Assembly (NCBI GenBank): GCA_036346205.1
Contig: JARFJB010001947.1
Coordinates: forward strand, 505,001 to 569,000
Direction: 5' to 3'
Source of the DNA: Vesta saturnalis
Taxonomy: Eukaryota; Arthropoda; Insecta; Coleoptera; Lampyridae
DNA: 64,000 nt
Shown: positions 1 through 11,174 of the stretch, piece by piece
Layout of the letters: each line of letters opens with the position of its first letter
How positions within the stretch are numbered: the first letter of the stretch is position 1
The notes under the pieces: generated by a model
What the model saw: the letters and a program-made list of their open reading frames with translations, nothing else
The model's database searches: none
What the model was told of the DNA's origin: nothing
Made by a program: the position numbers and the translations under genes

Positions 1-607
1 TCAGTCATCACATTATAATTCTTAGTAATCTTAAAAAAGTAGAATTTTCAAGGTTACAGTTTAGCGACCTGCAGGGGGTATCATATTACAATTAGAAATA
101 TAAAAATAAAATCAGTTTATGGAAGCAAGACGAATGACAGGTTGGTGTTGTGTGTGCTAAAATGTAGACCAAGGTCAAATGGTATATTACAATTCTAGGA
201 ATCTAAAAATAGTGCTCAATCTGAAAAAGTATTGACCTGTAGGGGTATCATATTACAATTTTTAGAAATCTAATATAGAACCAGTTCGCGGAAACATGAA
301 GAATGATTGGTTGTTGTCTATATTAAAAGTAGGTCAAGGTTAAATGGTTCACGTATTCGCTATATTTAATCAAGCTTTTCAAGGTCCAATTTCCTTGGAA
401 ATAACAAATAAGAGTTCCTATTGCTCAATTCTAACAATAGAATCAGTTCGTGGGAACAAGAAGAATGATAGAGTTGTGGTTCATGCTAAAACGTATAGCA
501 AGGTTAGATGGTTCTTGTAATAATAAAAAGATTATTCTTACAGCATGTCGGTTTTTATTTACATACTACTACTGTCCTAACGACCAGGACTTGTCTTAGG
601 ATGAGGT

Positions 608-762
608 AGTTTCCCCGAGAACCAGATCCGTTTCCCAAAGGCAGATAGCCGTTTCCCAAAAGAGGTATCTGTTTCTCAAATACAGATAGCGGTTTCCCAA
701 AAGCAGGGATCTGTTTTCCAACGCAGGTAACTGTTTCCCAGAAGCGGTAGTCGTTTCCTCAC
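608..762 (+). repeat. 21-bp minisatellite array A1
   Basis: About seven tandem units of 20-22 bp. Typical units read GTTTCCCAAAGGCAGATAGCC and GTTTCTCAAATACAGATAGCG. The array recurs at 1357-1513 and, inverted, at 47122-47275. Spacing of 21 bp equals two DNA helical turns. Confidence 0.8.
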
Positions 763-1356
763 AGAAAACAAGTCAAAAAGCTCTTTCAACGTAGCTGAGG
801 CTAAATTGAACCAAGCTCTGCAAGTTCAAAATATATTGGTATCATAAGGGGTATCACAGTACATTTCTAGAAGTACATGTTCAAGGTTAAAGTTTATTGA
901 TCCGAAGGGTGTCAGTTTACAATTCGTAGAGATCTAAACGTAGAATCAGTTCGTGGAAATAAGAAGGTTGTTGTTTATGCTAAAAGTTAAGTCAAGGCTA
1001 AGTGGTTCTCGTATTGGCTATTCAAGGTAAGCTTTTTTTGGTATCATATTACAATTCTTAAAATCTGAAAGTTTGTGAAAGTAGGCCAAGGCTAAGTGGT
1101 TCGTGTATTGCTTAAATTCATTTAAGCTCGTCAAAGTAAAATTCTTGGAAATAGCAAATAAGCGTTCCTATTGCTCAATTTTAACAATAGACTCAGTTCG
1201 TGGAAACAAGAAGAATGATAGGGTTGTTGTCCACGCTAAAACGCATAGCAAGGTTAGAAGGTTCTTGTAATAATAAAAAGATTGTGCTTACAGTATGGGG
1301 GTTTTATTGACATACTACTACTGTCCCAACCACCAGGACTTGTCTCAGGGTGAGGT

Positions 1357-1513
1357 AGATTCCCCGAGAACCGGATCCGTTTCTCAAAGACAGATGGTCG
1401 TTTCCCAGAACAGGTACCTGTTTCTCAAATACAGATAGCGGTTTCCCAAAAACAGGGATCTGTTTCCCAACACAGGTAACCGTTTCCCAGAAGTGGTAGC
1501 CATATCTCCACAG
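1357..1513 (+). repeat. 21-bp minisatellite array A2
   Basis: Second copy of the 21-bp array, about 750 bp downstream of the first and part of the same tandem duplication. Units keep the GTTTCCCA start and the CAGATAGC core with scattered substitutions. Confidence 0.8.
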
Positions 1514-1788
1514 AAAAAAAGTCAAATAGCTCATTCAGCGTAGCTGAGGCTAAATTGAATCGAGCTCAGCAAGGTCAAAATTTATGGATATCATATTACA
1601 ATTTTATAGATATCAATTTTCATGGTCGAAGTTTATTAATCTGCAGGGGTATCATATTCTTAAAAATCGAAACATAGGATCAGCTCGTGAGGAGTATCAT
1701 ATTACATTTCTAAGAAATAAATGTTCAAGGTTTCAGTTTATTAATCGGAAGGCTGTCATATTACAAATCAATGACTTGCAATTCTTAG

Positions 1789-1789
<1 letters not shown>

Positions 1790-1850
<61 letters not shown>
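1790..1850. repeat. (TA)n microsatellite
   Basis: About 60 bp of uninterrupted AT dinucleotide inside terminal-repeat family A. It translates to a run of Ile-Tyr and has no coding meaning. Confidence 0.95.
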
Positions 1851-1854
<4 letters not shown>

Positions 1855-2293
1855 AGTTTATGGTAACAGAATGACAGGTTGTCTATGCCAAAAAGTAAAC
1901 TAAGGTCAAATGGTATATTACAATTCTTAGAAATCGAAAAACAGAGCGCTCGATCTGAAAGATGGCGGTAGGGAAAATTTCAAGGTCACCAAGCAATTCT
2001 TAGAATTTGGTTGACTTAAGGCCATGTGTGTGTTAATTCCTAGAAATCAATTTTCACCTGCAGGGATACCCCTGTATTGAAGTTAGTCAAGGTCAAATTG
2101 AAAAATAGAAGTTAGAGGGATAGCAGCATTAAGCTCAAAGAACTCATACATTAATTCTGGGTCACATTATACGAATTTATGTGTTGAAGTTAGTCAAGAT
2201 CAAATCTAAAAATAGAAATGGGTAGGTCATCAGCAAGTCACAGGGAGGGGATTTGAAGTAGATGTGGAAATGGTTAAGGTATTTAAGCAGTAA

Positions 2294-2627
2294 TGTGCAA
2301 ATAAAATTGATTCAACATGGACCAAAGCTGTAGATGCACATATGGTCGTGGAACGTTTCCTTCAACATTGGACGACATCGGCATTTGATGCTGATCATGA
2401 GGCAGTATATGGTTTAGAACGCTTTTGTACGGAAGAAGTCTGTCATGCACTTGCAAAGAAATATGAAAATTATGTGAGAAGTATATAAAGGGTCGGTATT
2501 GGCTTGTTTAATACAAAAGTTAAGTGCGACACAACTAGAAGAGTTCACTCTCGATTTGAAGGAGTGGGAAGTTAGGGATGCCAGTAAAGATGAAGAAGGA
2601 GAAGTAGAGGAATACGAAGGATGTTAG
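2294..2627 (+). pseudogene. Small acidic protein, frameshifted, unknown
   Basis: Two overlapping open frames together read like one small protein. The first (2294-2488) encodes a segment containing WTKAVDAHMVVERF and ends at TAA. The second frame continues to TAG at 2625-2627 with an acidic, Glu-rich tail (KDEEGEVEEYEG). A single indel near 2480-2520 would join them. It lies just inside terminal-repeat family A, where Polintons often carry small accessory genes. I do not recognise the family. Coding status rests only on composition and frame continuity. Confidence 0.35.
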
Positions 2628-3212
2628 TCAGTTACTAAATATATTTTCTCGATAAAAAAAAGATGAATAATTTAAAAAAATAGGGACTTTAGTTGTTTTG
2701 TTCTTTTTGCATATATTTAAGTTAAACAGACGTAGATTTGTAGTTGTGAATATGTTGTTTTTTCATATAAGTTAGAGACGTAGATTTGTAATAAGTTTTG
2801 AACAACGTCTCAAAGAAGGACCCCAGATCCTTATATGAAGCCTTAAGGAAACCTGAATGTATGGCTAGTAAACATTATAATGAGGCGATGAAGTACTACC
2901 ATTCTCAACCGAATCAACTGACCAATACTAAAAGTTTGATGTTAAAGCCACTCACGACTATAACTGCCTACGCTCTGTTCTTAGAAATCCAAGTTTCGAA
3001 TCAGTTCACGCAAATGTTGGATAGAGCATGATTTCTAATGTAAACTACTCAATTTCCATCTATGTCACTTTACAAATAACTGAGATAATTGAAGGTTTCC
3101 AAACTAACTAGAAAACAAGGTTTGATAGGAATTATTTCTAGGAAAGAAAAATTTTATGTAAGGATGTTCAGGATCATTACAAAGTGTGCCTTTTTTATCT
3201 AAAAAACATCAA
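2628..3212. other. Mostly non-coding, one doubtful short frame
   Basis: AT-rich DNA. A 77-codon open frame with a TTG start (2798-3031) contains KPLTTITAYALFLE and matches nothing I know. I see no other gene, and no promoter or RNA signal I can defend. Confidence 0.3.
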
Positions 3213-3345
3213 GGTTTCGTATTTTAATAAAAAAAATTCAATTTAGTACATTGGCGTGGAAATTAGGGATTAAAAGGTTGTACTGTCCCTTGCGTTCTTA
3301 AGCTAAACCAATCACTTTGTATCCCTATTTATTATACCAAAAACA
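3213..3345 (+). repeat. Direct repeat, copy 1 (about 130 bp)
   Basis: The stretch containing 'attcaatttagtacattgg' and 'gggattaaaaggttgtactg' recurs at 3766-3895 with about 85-90% identity by eye. The two copies flank a small broken reading frame (3435-3664). Confidence 0.7.
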
Positions 3346-3434
3346 ATCAAAATACCTTTTTTCGTATTGGTGATATTTCAAAATCTTGTTTGATAATACC
3401 AATTTGTTGTTAACAATAGTATAAAGAAAAGTAT

Positions 3435-3664
3435 ATGGATTTATTGGAAAAGAACAAACTATGGCAGAGTTTAACAGCTATTGAAAAAAATTGCTTTATA
3501 TATTACAATTAGAAAATATGGGCTTGTTGTACATATCTAATTATAGGTTAGAAAGGAAATTGGAAGAACAATGTAAAGATTTAAATTATAAAATTAAAAT
3601 TAAATTGGATGTACTAAAACATACATCTAATAGACATAAAGAAAGAATTGGATTTTGTGTGTAG
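3435..3664 (+). pseudogene. Small Lys-rich protein between direct repeats, one frameshift
   Basis: An ATG at 3435 opens a frame (MDLLEKNKLWQSLTAIEKN) that ends just after a run of seven A's. The next frame carries on with a Lys/Glu-rich, helix-prone tail ending at TAG 3662-3664. A one-base slip in the A run would give a protein of about 75 residues. It is bracketed by the direct repeats 3213-3345 and 3766-3895. I do not recognise the family. It could be a Polinton accessory gene or part of a small non-autonomous element. Confidence 0.35.
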
Positions 3665-3765
3665 AATTATAATGTCTCTAAATAACATTTATAATAAATG
3701 TAGTTACCTATTTGTTTGTGTAAAAATAAAAGTGTTGTAAATCTAGTTTATTATTTATTTAAATG

Positions 3766-3895
3766 ATCCCTACATTAATAAAAAAAATTTGATTTAGTAC
3801 ACTGACCTGGAAATTGGGGATTAAAAGGTTGTACTGCCCCTTGCAGTCTTAAACTAAAACCAATGCACTTTATATCCCTAGATCTTATACCAAGA
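3766..3895 (+). repeat. Direct repeat, copy 2
   Basis: Second copy of the 3213-3345 repeat, sharing 'gattaaaaggttgtactg' and the following 'ccccttgc.gtcttaa.cta' segment. Confidence 0.7.
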
Positions 3896-4130
3896 ACCAT
3901 AAAAACAGTTAGTCTATTACTAAGAAATCAGTTGAAGCGTTTAGGGGTGTATCCTTTAGCAATAATACCTTTAAATTTACTGATTCGTATTATATCATCT
4001 ACACAATAACGATTCCCATTGAATATTTTTATTCAAGATTTTATTGAGTTAGCAAAATAGTCTCTAGCATAAAGCGTTATAATAAAAAATACGTACTACA
4101 GTGGCTTTGCCTTGTGTTACAATCGATTTG

Positions 4131-4189
<59 letters not shown>

Positions 4190-4423
4190 AAAGGTTAATT
4201 ATGTTTTAAAATGAAAATTTAACTATTAAGCTTTTCACTTGTAAGTAAAAATTGCCATTCCCCATTCGGATTTTTCAAGGTGATAACGCGCTAGTTATAA
4301 TATACAATGCTGCGCTTGTTAAGCACAAACGGAAAAGAAACTTACTTAAAGGTTGTTCATATTAAATAAATAAAAAACGATAGATAGGCTATTACTAATA
4401 AATAAAATTATCAATACCCAGGA
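3896..4423. other. AT-rich non-coding stretch with (TA)n
   Basis: No reading frame or RNA gene is visible. It includes a (TA)n tract at about 4135-4182. Confidence 0.6.
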
Positions 4424-4557
<134 letters not shown>

Positions 4558-5065
4558 ATATCTATTTATGCACCTTAAGCTGTCGAAACACTGATTAATT
4601 TGTACCTGGATAACTTAAATTATGGCTAATTTGCAATGTAAATTTTTGGCAACTGAATTACCTGTAATTCTAAATCTGTAAGTAATATGAAACATTTATT
4701 TTATATGATAATTGCTCTAAAATATGAACATATTGCCCATAACTCTCATTTACTTACCAAATTAAAGCTTGAAGGTAGTTTTATATTTACATTAAAAAGA
4801 TTACTTTTCAATACTGTTAATTTGAATTAAATTATTTTAGTGGTTTAAGAGAAATAACTTTATTTTATTGATTAAGAAAAATTTAATTTTATTATTAATA
4901 GTCTGAATGAAATTTGAAAAGTACTAAGTCTATGTAATACTGGTATTAACCTTGAACCTTTTTCTCGCCGAATGCGTTCTCTTTTAGGAGGTTGACCATC
5001 ACTCTCCTCTAATTATCAAACCTAGGAATATTTTTACCGCAAGGGTTAAACAACTTAAAGAATAA
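4558..5065. other. AT-rich stretch without recognised gene
   Basis: Nothing recognisable on either strand up to about 5066, where the polymerase N-terminal sequence becomes readable. Confidence 0.5.
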
Positions 5066-5294
5066 TGCGCAACACAGGCATGCTAATGATTCCTTTGCAG
5101 AACCAGGACCATCAGGTTTGAACAACTCACGGAAGCGTAAGTCAGACTAAAGCAGCGAACCAGTACAAAACAAAAGTACCAAAAGTGTTGAAATTGTTCA
5201 CTGCACTGATTGTTCGATTCATGTTCCTCGATATGCTTATCAATGTGTGTCTACTCGTTGATACTGGGATTGAAGTGATTCGCAATGCTTTTAA

Positions 5295-7771
5295 CCCTTA
5301 TCCATACAACGTGTGTCCGTTGGACACACTGATATGAAATTCTAAAAATATCTAGATCCAATTGACTTTGGTTGCTCATATTTCTTGTATTCCTCAATGG
5401 TATGAATAGCTAAAAGTAGGCCCAAAAAAAATTTTTTTTTCAAAAACAAAACTTAGAAAAAATTGTTTTGTTAATTTGTTACACAACCGTACAACGTGTG
5501 TGCATCGCACACCTATGTATTTTCCGTTCAGTATAGTGTTTTGTTCTGTTCATTAGAGTTATCTACTTACCCCCTCCCCCGTTCCCTCACCCAGTTCACT
5601 GACAAAGTGCTTTAGTAGTACATACTTGTTCAGTTCTTGGTGACCCGGTGTTGGAGTGTTTTGTTTGACCTTCAAACTGCTTAGAAGTTCACTTGTGTAT
5701 CTTTTTCACGACAAATTGCAACTGAAAGGAAGGTAAATAATGCTTTGTTTTATTTTGATATCTTCTTTCAGCGCGGTGATCTACATTACCACTTTCAATC
5801 GTAATAAGAATACGTATTCATGCATTTCAACAAAAAGACACCTCCGATGGTGAAGATTTCGAAGTAGAAGCTAACGATTGTTCCGATACTATATCGGAAT
5901 CTGACCATGAGGAAATTGCTTCTGATGTCGATGATCTTCAAAGTTCTTCAGATATGGAGAAGGTGCCACAGAAAGATTCAAATGTCATGTTAGGTAAAGA
6001 TCGAACGTAGTGGATGTCCAACCCTTCACCAGAAAGCAACACTCGCTCACATAATATTATTACAGGATCTCAGGCCAGTAAAGTTGTTTTGCCTCGAGGA
6101 AGAATTCTGGATGCTTTTTTTCTGTATATAGACAGCGATATTATAAATAATATAGTAAAATTTACGAATTTAGAAGCTCATCGGGTTCTCCAGTCTCTAC
6201 AAAATAAAAAGAAGGATTGGAGACTGTAATAATGTTGAAATGTACGCTTTCATTGAATTACTATTGACAGCGGGTCATTTGAAACAACACAATACAAACT
6301 ATGTGATACTTTGGAATCCAGTGTATGGCCGCCGATCTTTCGCGCAGCGATAGATTTACAAAGATTGAAGGCTCTTCTAAGGTTTAGCCGGTTTGATGTC
6401 AAGGAAAAAAGAAGTGAGAGACGGAAGAAAGATAACTTTGCTCCATTTAGGGACATATGGGAAAAAATAAATAACGGAAAAATATTATATCCCTGGAGTA
6501 AATCTTACTGTTGAACAGTTAGTGCCATTTCGTGGCCGAGTTTCTTTTCGTCAGTACTTGCCATCAAAACCCGAGTACGGGATGAAAATGTTTTGGATAT
6601 GCGATTCTGATACTTTTCATCCGCTAAAAGGACTATCATATTTAGCTAAGGAATCTAGAGTCAGAGCTCAAGGACTGGCTGCGCATGTAGTAGAAACTCT
6701 AACGAAACCATGTTATTTCACAAACTGGAATGTAACACACCACAATTACTTCACAGATATCAACTTAGCTATGAACATGTTATCCAAAGGGTGACCACAG
6801 TTGGGACAGTCAGGAAGAACAAAAGATTTATTCCAGCTCAATTTTTATCAAATAAAAATAAATAATTTCGTTCGTTTTCATTTGGATTTACCAAAAAAAT
6901 GCACTCCGGTATCTCACGTCCCTAAATTGAATAAAGCCGTTAGTCTTTTATCAACAATGCACCATACTGCATCAGTGTGTGAAGATAAAAATAATAAACC
7001 TGAATTATACATATATTATAATGAAAGGAAAGAAGGAGTCGATTAACTTGATCAACTATGCCACGAGTATATTTCCAAGCGGAAAAGTAATCGATGGCCT
7101 TTTGTTTACTTTTGCAACGCCCTTGACATATTTGGAATTGCGGCTTATGTTATATGGTCCAAAACATACCCAGATTGGAACAAAAAAGGGCATGACAAAA
7201 GAAGAGAGTTCCTAAAAACTTTATCAAAAAACATGGTGATGCCTCACACAGAAATACGCAAAAAATCAAAGGGCATGGCCAAAAATGTCGTAAAAGTCAT
7301 AAATGCGTTTCAAGCTGCATTGGCTGGTCCATCCACGAGTAAAACAGAAAACCAAACATCTAATAAAAAAAAGCGATACCACATCTGTCCCACTAAGAAA
7401 TCTAGAACACAAAAGCAAGTATGCTGTACGTACAAACAAAATGTATGTAATGAACACTTATATGTTTCTAGGGTTTGCTACCAAATGTAAATAATTCCTT
7501 TCATAGCTGTTGATTCAAATATTTTTCCATTTGCTCGAACAACAGTTTTGTTAGGTTTTTAAAGTATGTTACCTGCTCTTTAAAATCCCATTTATTACTT
7601 TATATTTAAAAATATATGAAAATAATGTTTATGAAGATTATAAATGCCTTAACTCATTCTATACATATTTTTTCATCCATAAAAAGTACGTAAACCCACC
7701 TTATTAAATAGTGTGTCCAGCGAACACACGTTGTACGGTTGTGTTACAAAAAGACCTTGTACGGACAAGGG
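5295..7771 (+). mobile_element. piggyBac-family element inserted in the polymerase gene
   Basis: The left end is TTAA (5291-5294) followed by CCCTTATCCATACAACG. The right end, read in reverse, is CCCTTGTCCGTACAAGG, followed by TTCA (7772-7775), a decayed TTAA. TTAA targets and CCC-starting ends define piggyBac. A subterminal motif 'acaacgtgtgt' recurs near 5302, 5487 and (inverted) 7718; the first and last contain small hairpins (GTGTGTCC/GGACACAC). Polymerase B coding sequence resumes on both sides, so the element landed inside that gene. Length is 2477 bp. Confidence 0.88.
5829..7490 (+). pseudogene. piggyBac transposase (DDE_Tnp_1_7), inactive
   Basis: Cut-and-paste transposase of the piggyBac element. 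An acidic N-terminus (SDHEEIASDVDDLQ) is followed by a TAG stop near 6008, SHNIITGSQ, then IDLQRLKALLRFSRFD, and EQLVPFRGRVSFRQY, where the family normally has an Asp just before EQ that I do not see. CYFTNWNV then leads to HNYFTD, where the family has DNYFT, so the second catalytic Asp is His. GVD-stop-LDQLCHEY follows, where the third Asp is still present. The tail has several Cys/His residues (about 7370-7490), like the C-terminal Cys-rich domain. At least five frame breaks are present, so the protein is non-functional. Confidence 0.85.
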
Positions 7772-9899
7772 TTCAACAACGCATTGTTTCGTATAGGCTA
7801 TCACCATGCAATACCCATACGGATGTGCAGACGTTTATGGGTGATGTTAAAGTGAATGTTTTGAAACTAATACAAATTCAGTTGCAGAAACACTTCTCGT
7901 TGAAATGTAATGTTGAGTTGTTTGGGTTGTACTTTCTGAAGAAAAGAGAAAGTACTTAATTAAAGTCCTTTCAAACGAAATATGATGTATTGAGTGTCGG
8001 GATGGTGTTGGAAGGGTATTTTCAAAGAGTAGTGGATATATTGGATACTAAGTAAACAGAATTTAAGCTTAAAGATTCTGGTAAGTGTGAGTTATGAGTA
8101 GTAGGGTATTATATTATTATGCATTTCGTATATTTAGAGGTAAACATGTTGAAATTTTCTCCCACTACGGGTTCATCCTATATGAATGTCCCGCCTGAAA
8201 TTTCACATAAACATGCCATAGTAAATGTGAAGAATAGTGATAATTGCTACTTTGCGTGGGCTATTGTATCAGCATTAGTGACACCGACAGGGTTACTACA
8301 ACGGACGCCTTCTTACCCTGATTTCAGGACGTTATTCAACTGGAATGATGTAGAATTTCCTGTTAGGTTAACTAACATCTCAACGTTTGAGTTCAACAAT
8401 AATATTTCCATCAATGTTTATGGACTGGAGGATGCGTATCGTGATGGTCAGCGTATTCCTGAAGTAGTAGGTGCTCTCTACTAAACCAGAGCTGAACAAC
8501 CTATTCATGTTAATTAATTACTATTAGTCAGTAACCAAACGTATAATCATCATTATGCATGGATAACAAAATTTTCTCGTTTACTTAGCAACCAAATAAG
8601 CCGACGTAATGGAGCAAAATATTTTTGTGATTCATGTATTCATTACTTTACAACGCAGGAGCAATCATCTTGACACGTATCTCATGACTGTAATTTCGTA
8701 TACACTAAATTACCTGGAGTAATGCAAAGAAAAGATAGAACCAGGAGATTCTATGCGGAAAATATACTTGCGTTTCAGAACCATCAAAAACAGATTTTTC
8801 TACCATTCGTAATATACGCAGATTTTGAAGCTCTATTAGTACCCGTAAAAACGGCTGAGCCCGATCCCGAAAAACCGTTCACGACAAAAACGTGTAAACA
8901 TGAACCGTACTCATTCAGTTATTAAACGATGCTTGGTCCAAATTAGAACTTTATAGGGGCGTTAATGCCGAGGAGGTCTTTATTACACGACCAGAGAGTG
9001 ATGTGAAACGGATATATAATGAACATTTGAAAACAGTTGTTCCAATGGTACCACTAACTGGTGAACAACTGCTGATACATGAACAAAGTCGTAATTGTTA
9101 TATATATGCGACAAGCTTTTTACGGACGATCTTACAAATTCATTAGCGGTTGAGGCATTAGGGAAAAGAAGTACATCACTTTGCAATTCGTCCATAGTTG
9201 TAGGTTCATGTCGGCATCCTTAGATACTCTATCTCATAATTTATCAGATGATCAATGTAGAGAGACAAGGAAATATTTTGGTGATGATAATGACTTTAAA
9301 TTACTTAGAAAGAAAGCTTATTTCCCCTACGCGTACTTAGACAATTTTAATAAATTAGACGATGTCACTGTACCTTCCTGTCAGAAATTCTACGATAAAA
9401 CGCGTAATAAAGATATATTCGATGAAGGATACTGTCGCGTCGTACTGGTGTGGGATCACTCTAAGTGTAATACACTATCAATTACAAAAATTTACACCCG
9501 TTTTTTTTCATAATCTCAGTGGTTATGATGTTCACCTGTTCATCAAACAATAAGCTAGTGAAACTGAAGAAACTGCCATACTCCTTGTTAATGCTGAAAA
9601 ATATATAACGTTCGGTAAGCATATTTATGTAAATGAATTCATAAACGGTCATGGTCTTAGGGAAGAGAAGTACATAAATTTGCGATTCGTAAGTAGGTTC
9701 ATGGCTGCACCTTTAGATACTCTATCTGAGAATTTATCAGACGATCAATGTATAGAGGTAAGGAAATATTTTGGTAATGATTTTAATTTAGAAAGAAAGG
9801 TCATCTTCCCTATGCGTACGTAGACAGTTTGAAAACTTTAGGCGGCTATGTTTAGACATGTATGGATTAGAACCAGTGCAGTTTGTTACAATACTGGGT

Positions 9900-10975
9900 T
9901 TCTAGTTTTCTTGATAAAAGACGAATACGTGTCGTAGTTGATGGCTTTTTTCAAAAGAAGATAGCATTAACGCGGGCGTACCACAGGGATCCGCTATAGC
10001 GCCTACACTTTTTCTGCTGCACATAAATGACCTTATTTCTTCAACAACTAACCCCATCCATTGCTTTGTTGACGATAGCACTCTTCACTGTAGTTCATCT
10101 CAGTCTACTCATAGTCATAATCCACCTTCTATGTCAAATCAAGAAATTAAAGCTGAAATGGCAAATTCAATCAACAAAGACGTTCAACGTATTCTCGAAT
10201 GGGGAAGCAATAATCTAGTTAAATTTAATGCTAACAAAACTCAGTGTTGCCTTATGTCCGCCAAAAAAGATCGATCATTTCCTGTTGTAAGTATGAATTG
10301 CTCAGTTCTTAAGATTTCGGACTCTATTATCTCTCATGGGTTGACCATCTTCTGCCAGCTACCAAAACAGCTGCTCGTAAAATAGACTTTTTGTACAGAT
10401 CTAAGCAGTACTTTACCTCTCGATAACTCCTTCTGCTGTATAAGGCCCAAATTCGGCCTCATCTGAATATAATTTCACCTCTGGTTAGTGTCAATACGCT
10501 CTCGATATCGTTGATCGTATTCAAAAGAGAGCGATTAGGCTTATAAATGGCCTGTCCTTAACTTCTCACATACAGTCCCTTGAACATAGAAAGATGGTTT
10601 CAGTTCTTTCTTTGTATTATCGTTATTACAACGGCTATTGTGCTGCTGAATTATATTCTTTGATACCATCTCGGGCTATATTTGCGAGAAACCCTCGGTA
10701 CGCTCATTCCCATCATCAGTATGCAGTACAAATCGTCACTTGTCGTACCAAACGGGCGCAATCCACATTTTTCTACACGGCTTCTAAACTCTGGAATGAT
10801 CTCCCTAGTACCTGTTTTCCTCTCACTTATGATATGAGAAAATTTAAGGTTAAGCTGTTCATAGACATCTATTGGCAATTCATTATCCCTCTATCCATCC
10901 TCCTAAGTGTTCCTGAGTGCTTTAGCACGATAGGCCAAATTTAGCCTGTTCAGGTCCACAATCGTAAAAAAAAAC
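9900..10975 (+). mobile_element. LINE 3' fragment (Jockey/CR1-like RT) in the polymerase gene
   Basis: 5'-truncated non-LTR retrotransposon. RT motif INAGVPQGSAIAPT is readable across a frame break at about 9965, then HINDLIS, then FVDDSTLH (catalytic FADD-like motif, kept as VDD) near 10060. The typical C-terminus (SLYYRYYNGYCAAEL and FFYTASKLWNDLPS) spans 10594-10870. It ends in an A run (10966-10974) next to 'cctggattgg', which resembles 'ctgggttt' at the 5' junction: a plausible target-site duplication with decay. Polymerase B sequence lies directly on both sides. Confidence 0.8.
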
Positions 10976-11024
10976 CTGGATTGGCGTGGGATGCCATGTT
11001 GAAATATACTAGAGTTAGAATTAT

Positions 11025-11174
11025 TGCTTCCCCATTCGAGAATACGTTGAATGTCTTTGTTGATTGAATTTGCCATTTCAGCTTTAATTTCTTGATTTGA
11101 CATAGAAGGTGGATTATGACTATGAGTAGACTGAGATGAACTACAGTGAACAGTGCTATCGTCAACAAATCAAT
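11025..11174 (-). mobile_element. Second fragment of the same LINE family, inverted
   Basis: The reverse complement of 11025-11174 nearly repeats 10056-10215 of the upstream LINE, including MSNQEIKAEMANSINKD and the VDDSTLH region. About 50 bp of polymerase B coding sequence (PGLAWDAMLKYTRV, 10976-11020) separates the two. This is therefore either a separate insertion or a template-switched inverted piece, not a simple continuation. Confidence 0.75.

Larger units (their letters stand above)
1..2240 (+). repeat. Terminal-repeat family A, left block (cut by window edge)
   Basis: A non-coding block built of degenerate units. Phrases such as 'tatcatattacaattcttag' and 'atcagttcgtggaaacaag' recur many times. 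A segment of about 480 bp near 360-840 recurs near 1110-1560, about 750 bp further on. The whole block is matched in inverted orientation by 47040-49068. It contains two 21-bp arrays (separate entries) and a (TA)n tract at 1790-1850. The inverted pairing and the polymerase gene starting 3 kb inside suggest an enlarged Polinton terminal inverted repeat. That role is inference; a satellite-like dispersed repeat is the alternative. The left end lies outside the window. Confidence 0.6.

Noticed and set aside
608..762. CRISPR-like array from 21-bp repeats
   Set aside because: Units are head-to-tail without unique spacers; it is a minisatellite.
1304..1534. Open frame on the minus strand over the 21-bp array (76 codons, VFGKP-type repeats)
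   Set aside because: The apparent protein repeats only mirror the 21-bp minisatellite; no conserved domain and it lies inside a terminal repeat.
1584..1874. Frames with Ile-Tyr runs (also 29788, 30956, 37778, 38581, 61192)
   Set aside because: They are translations of (TA)n microsatellites.
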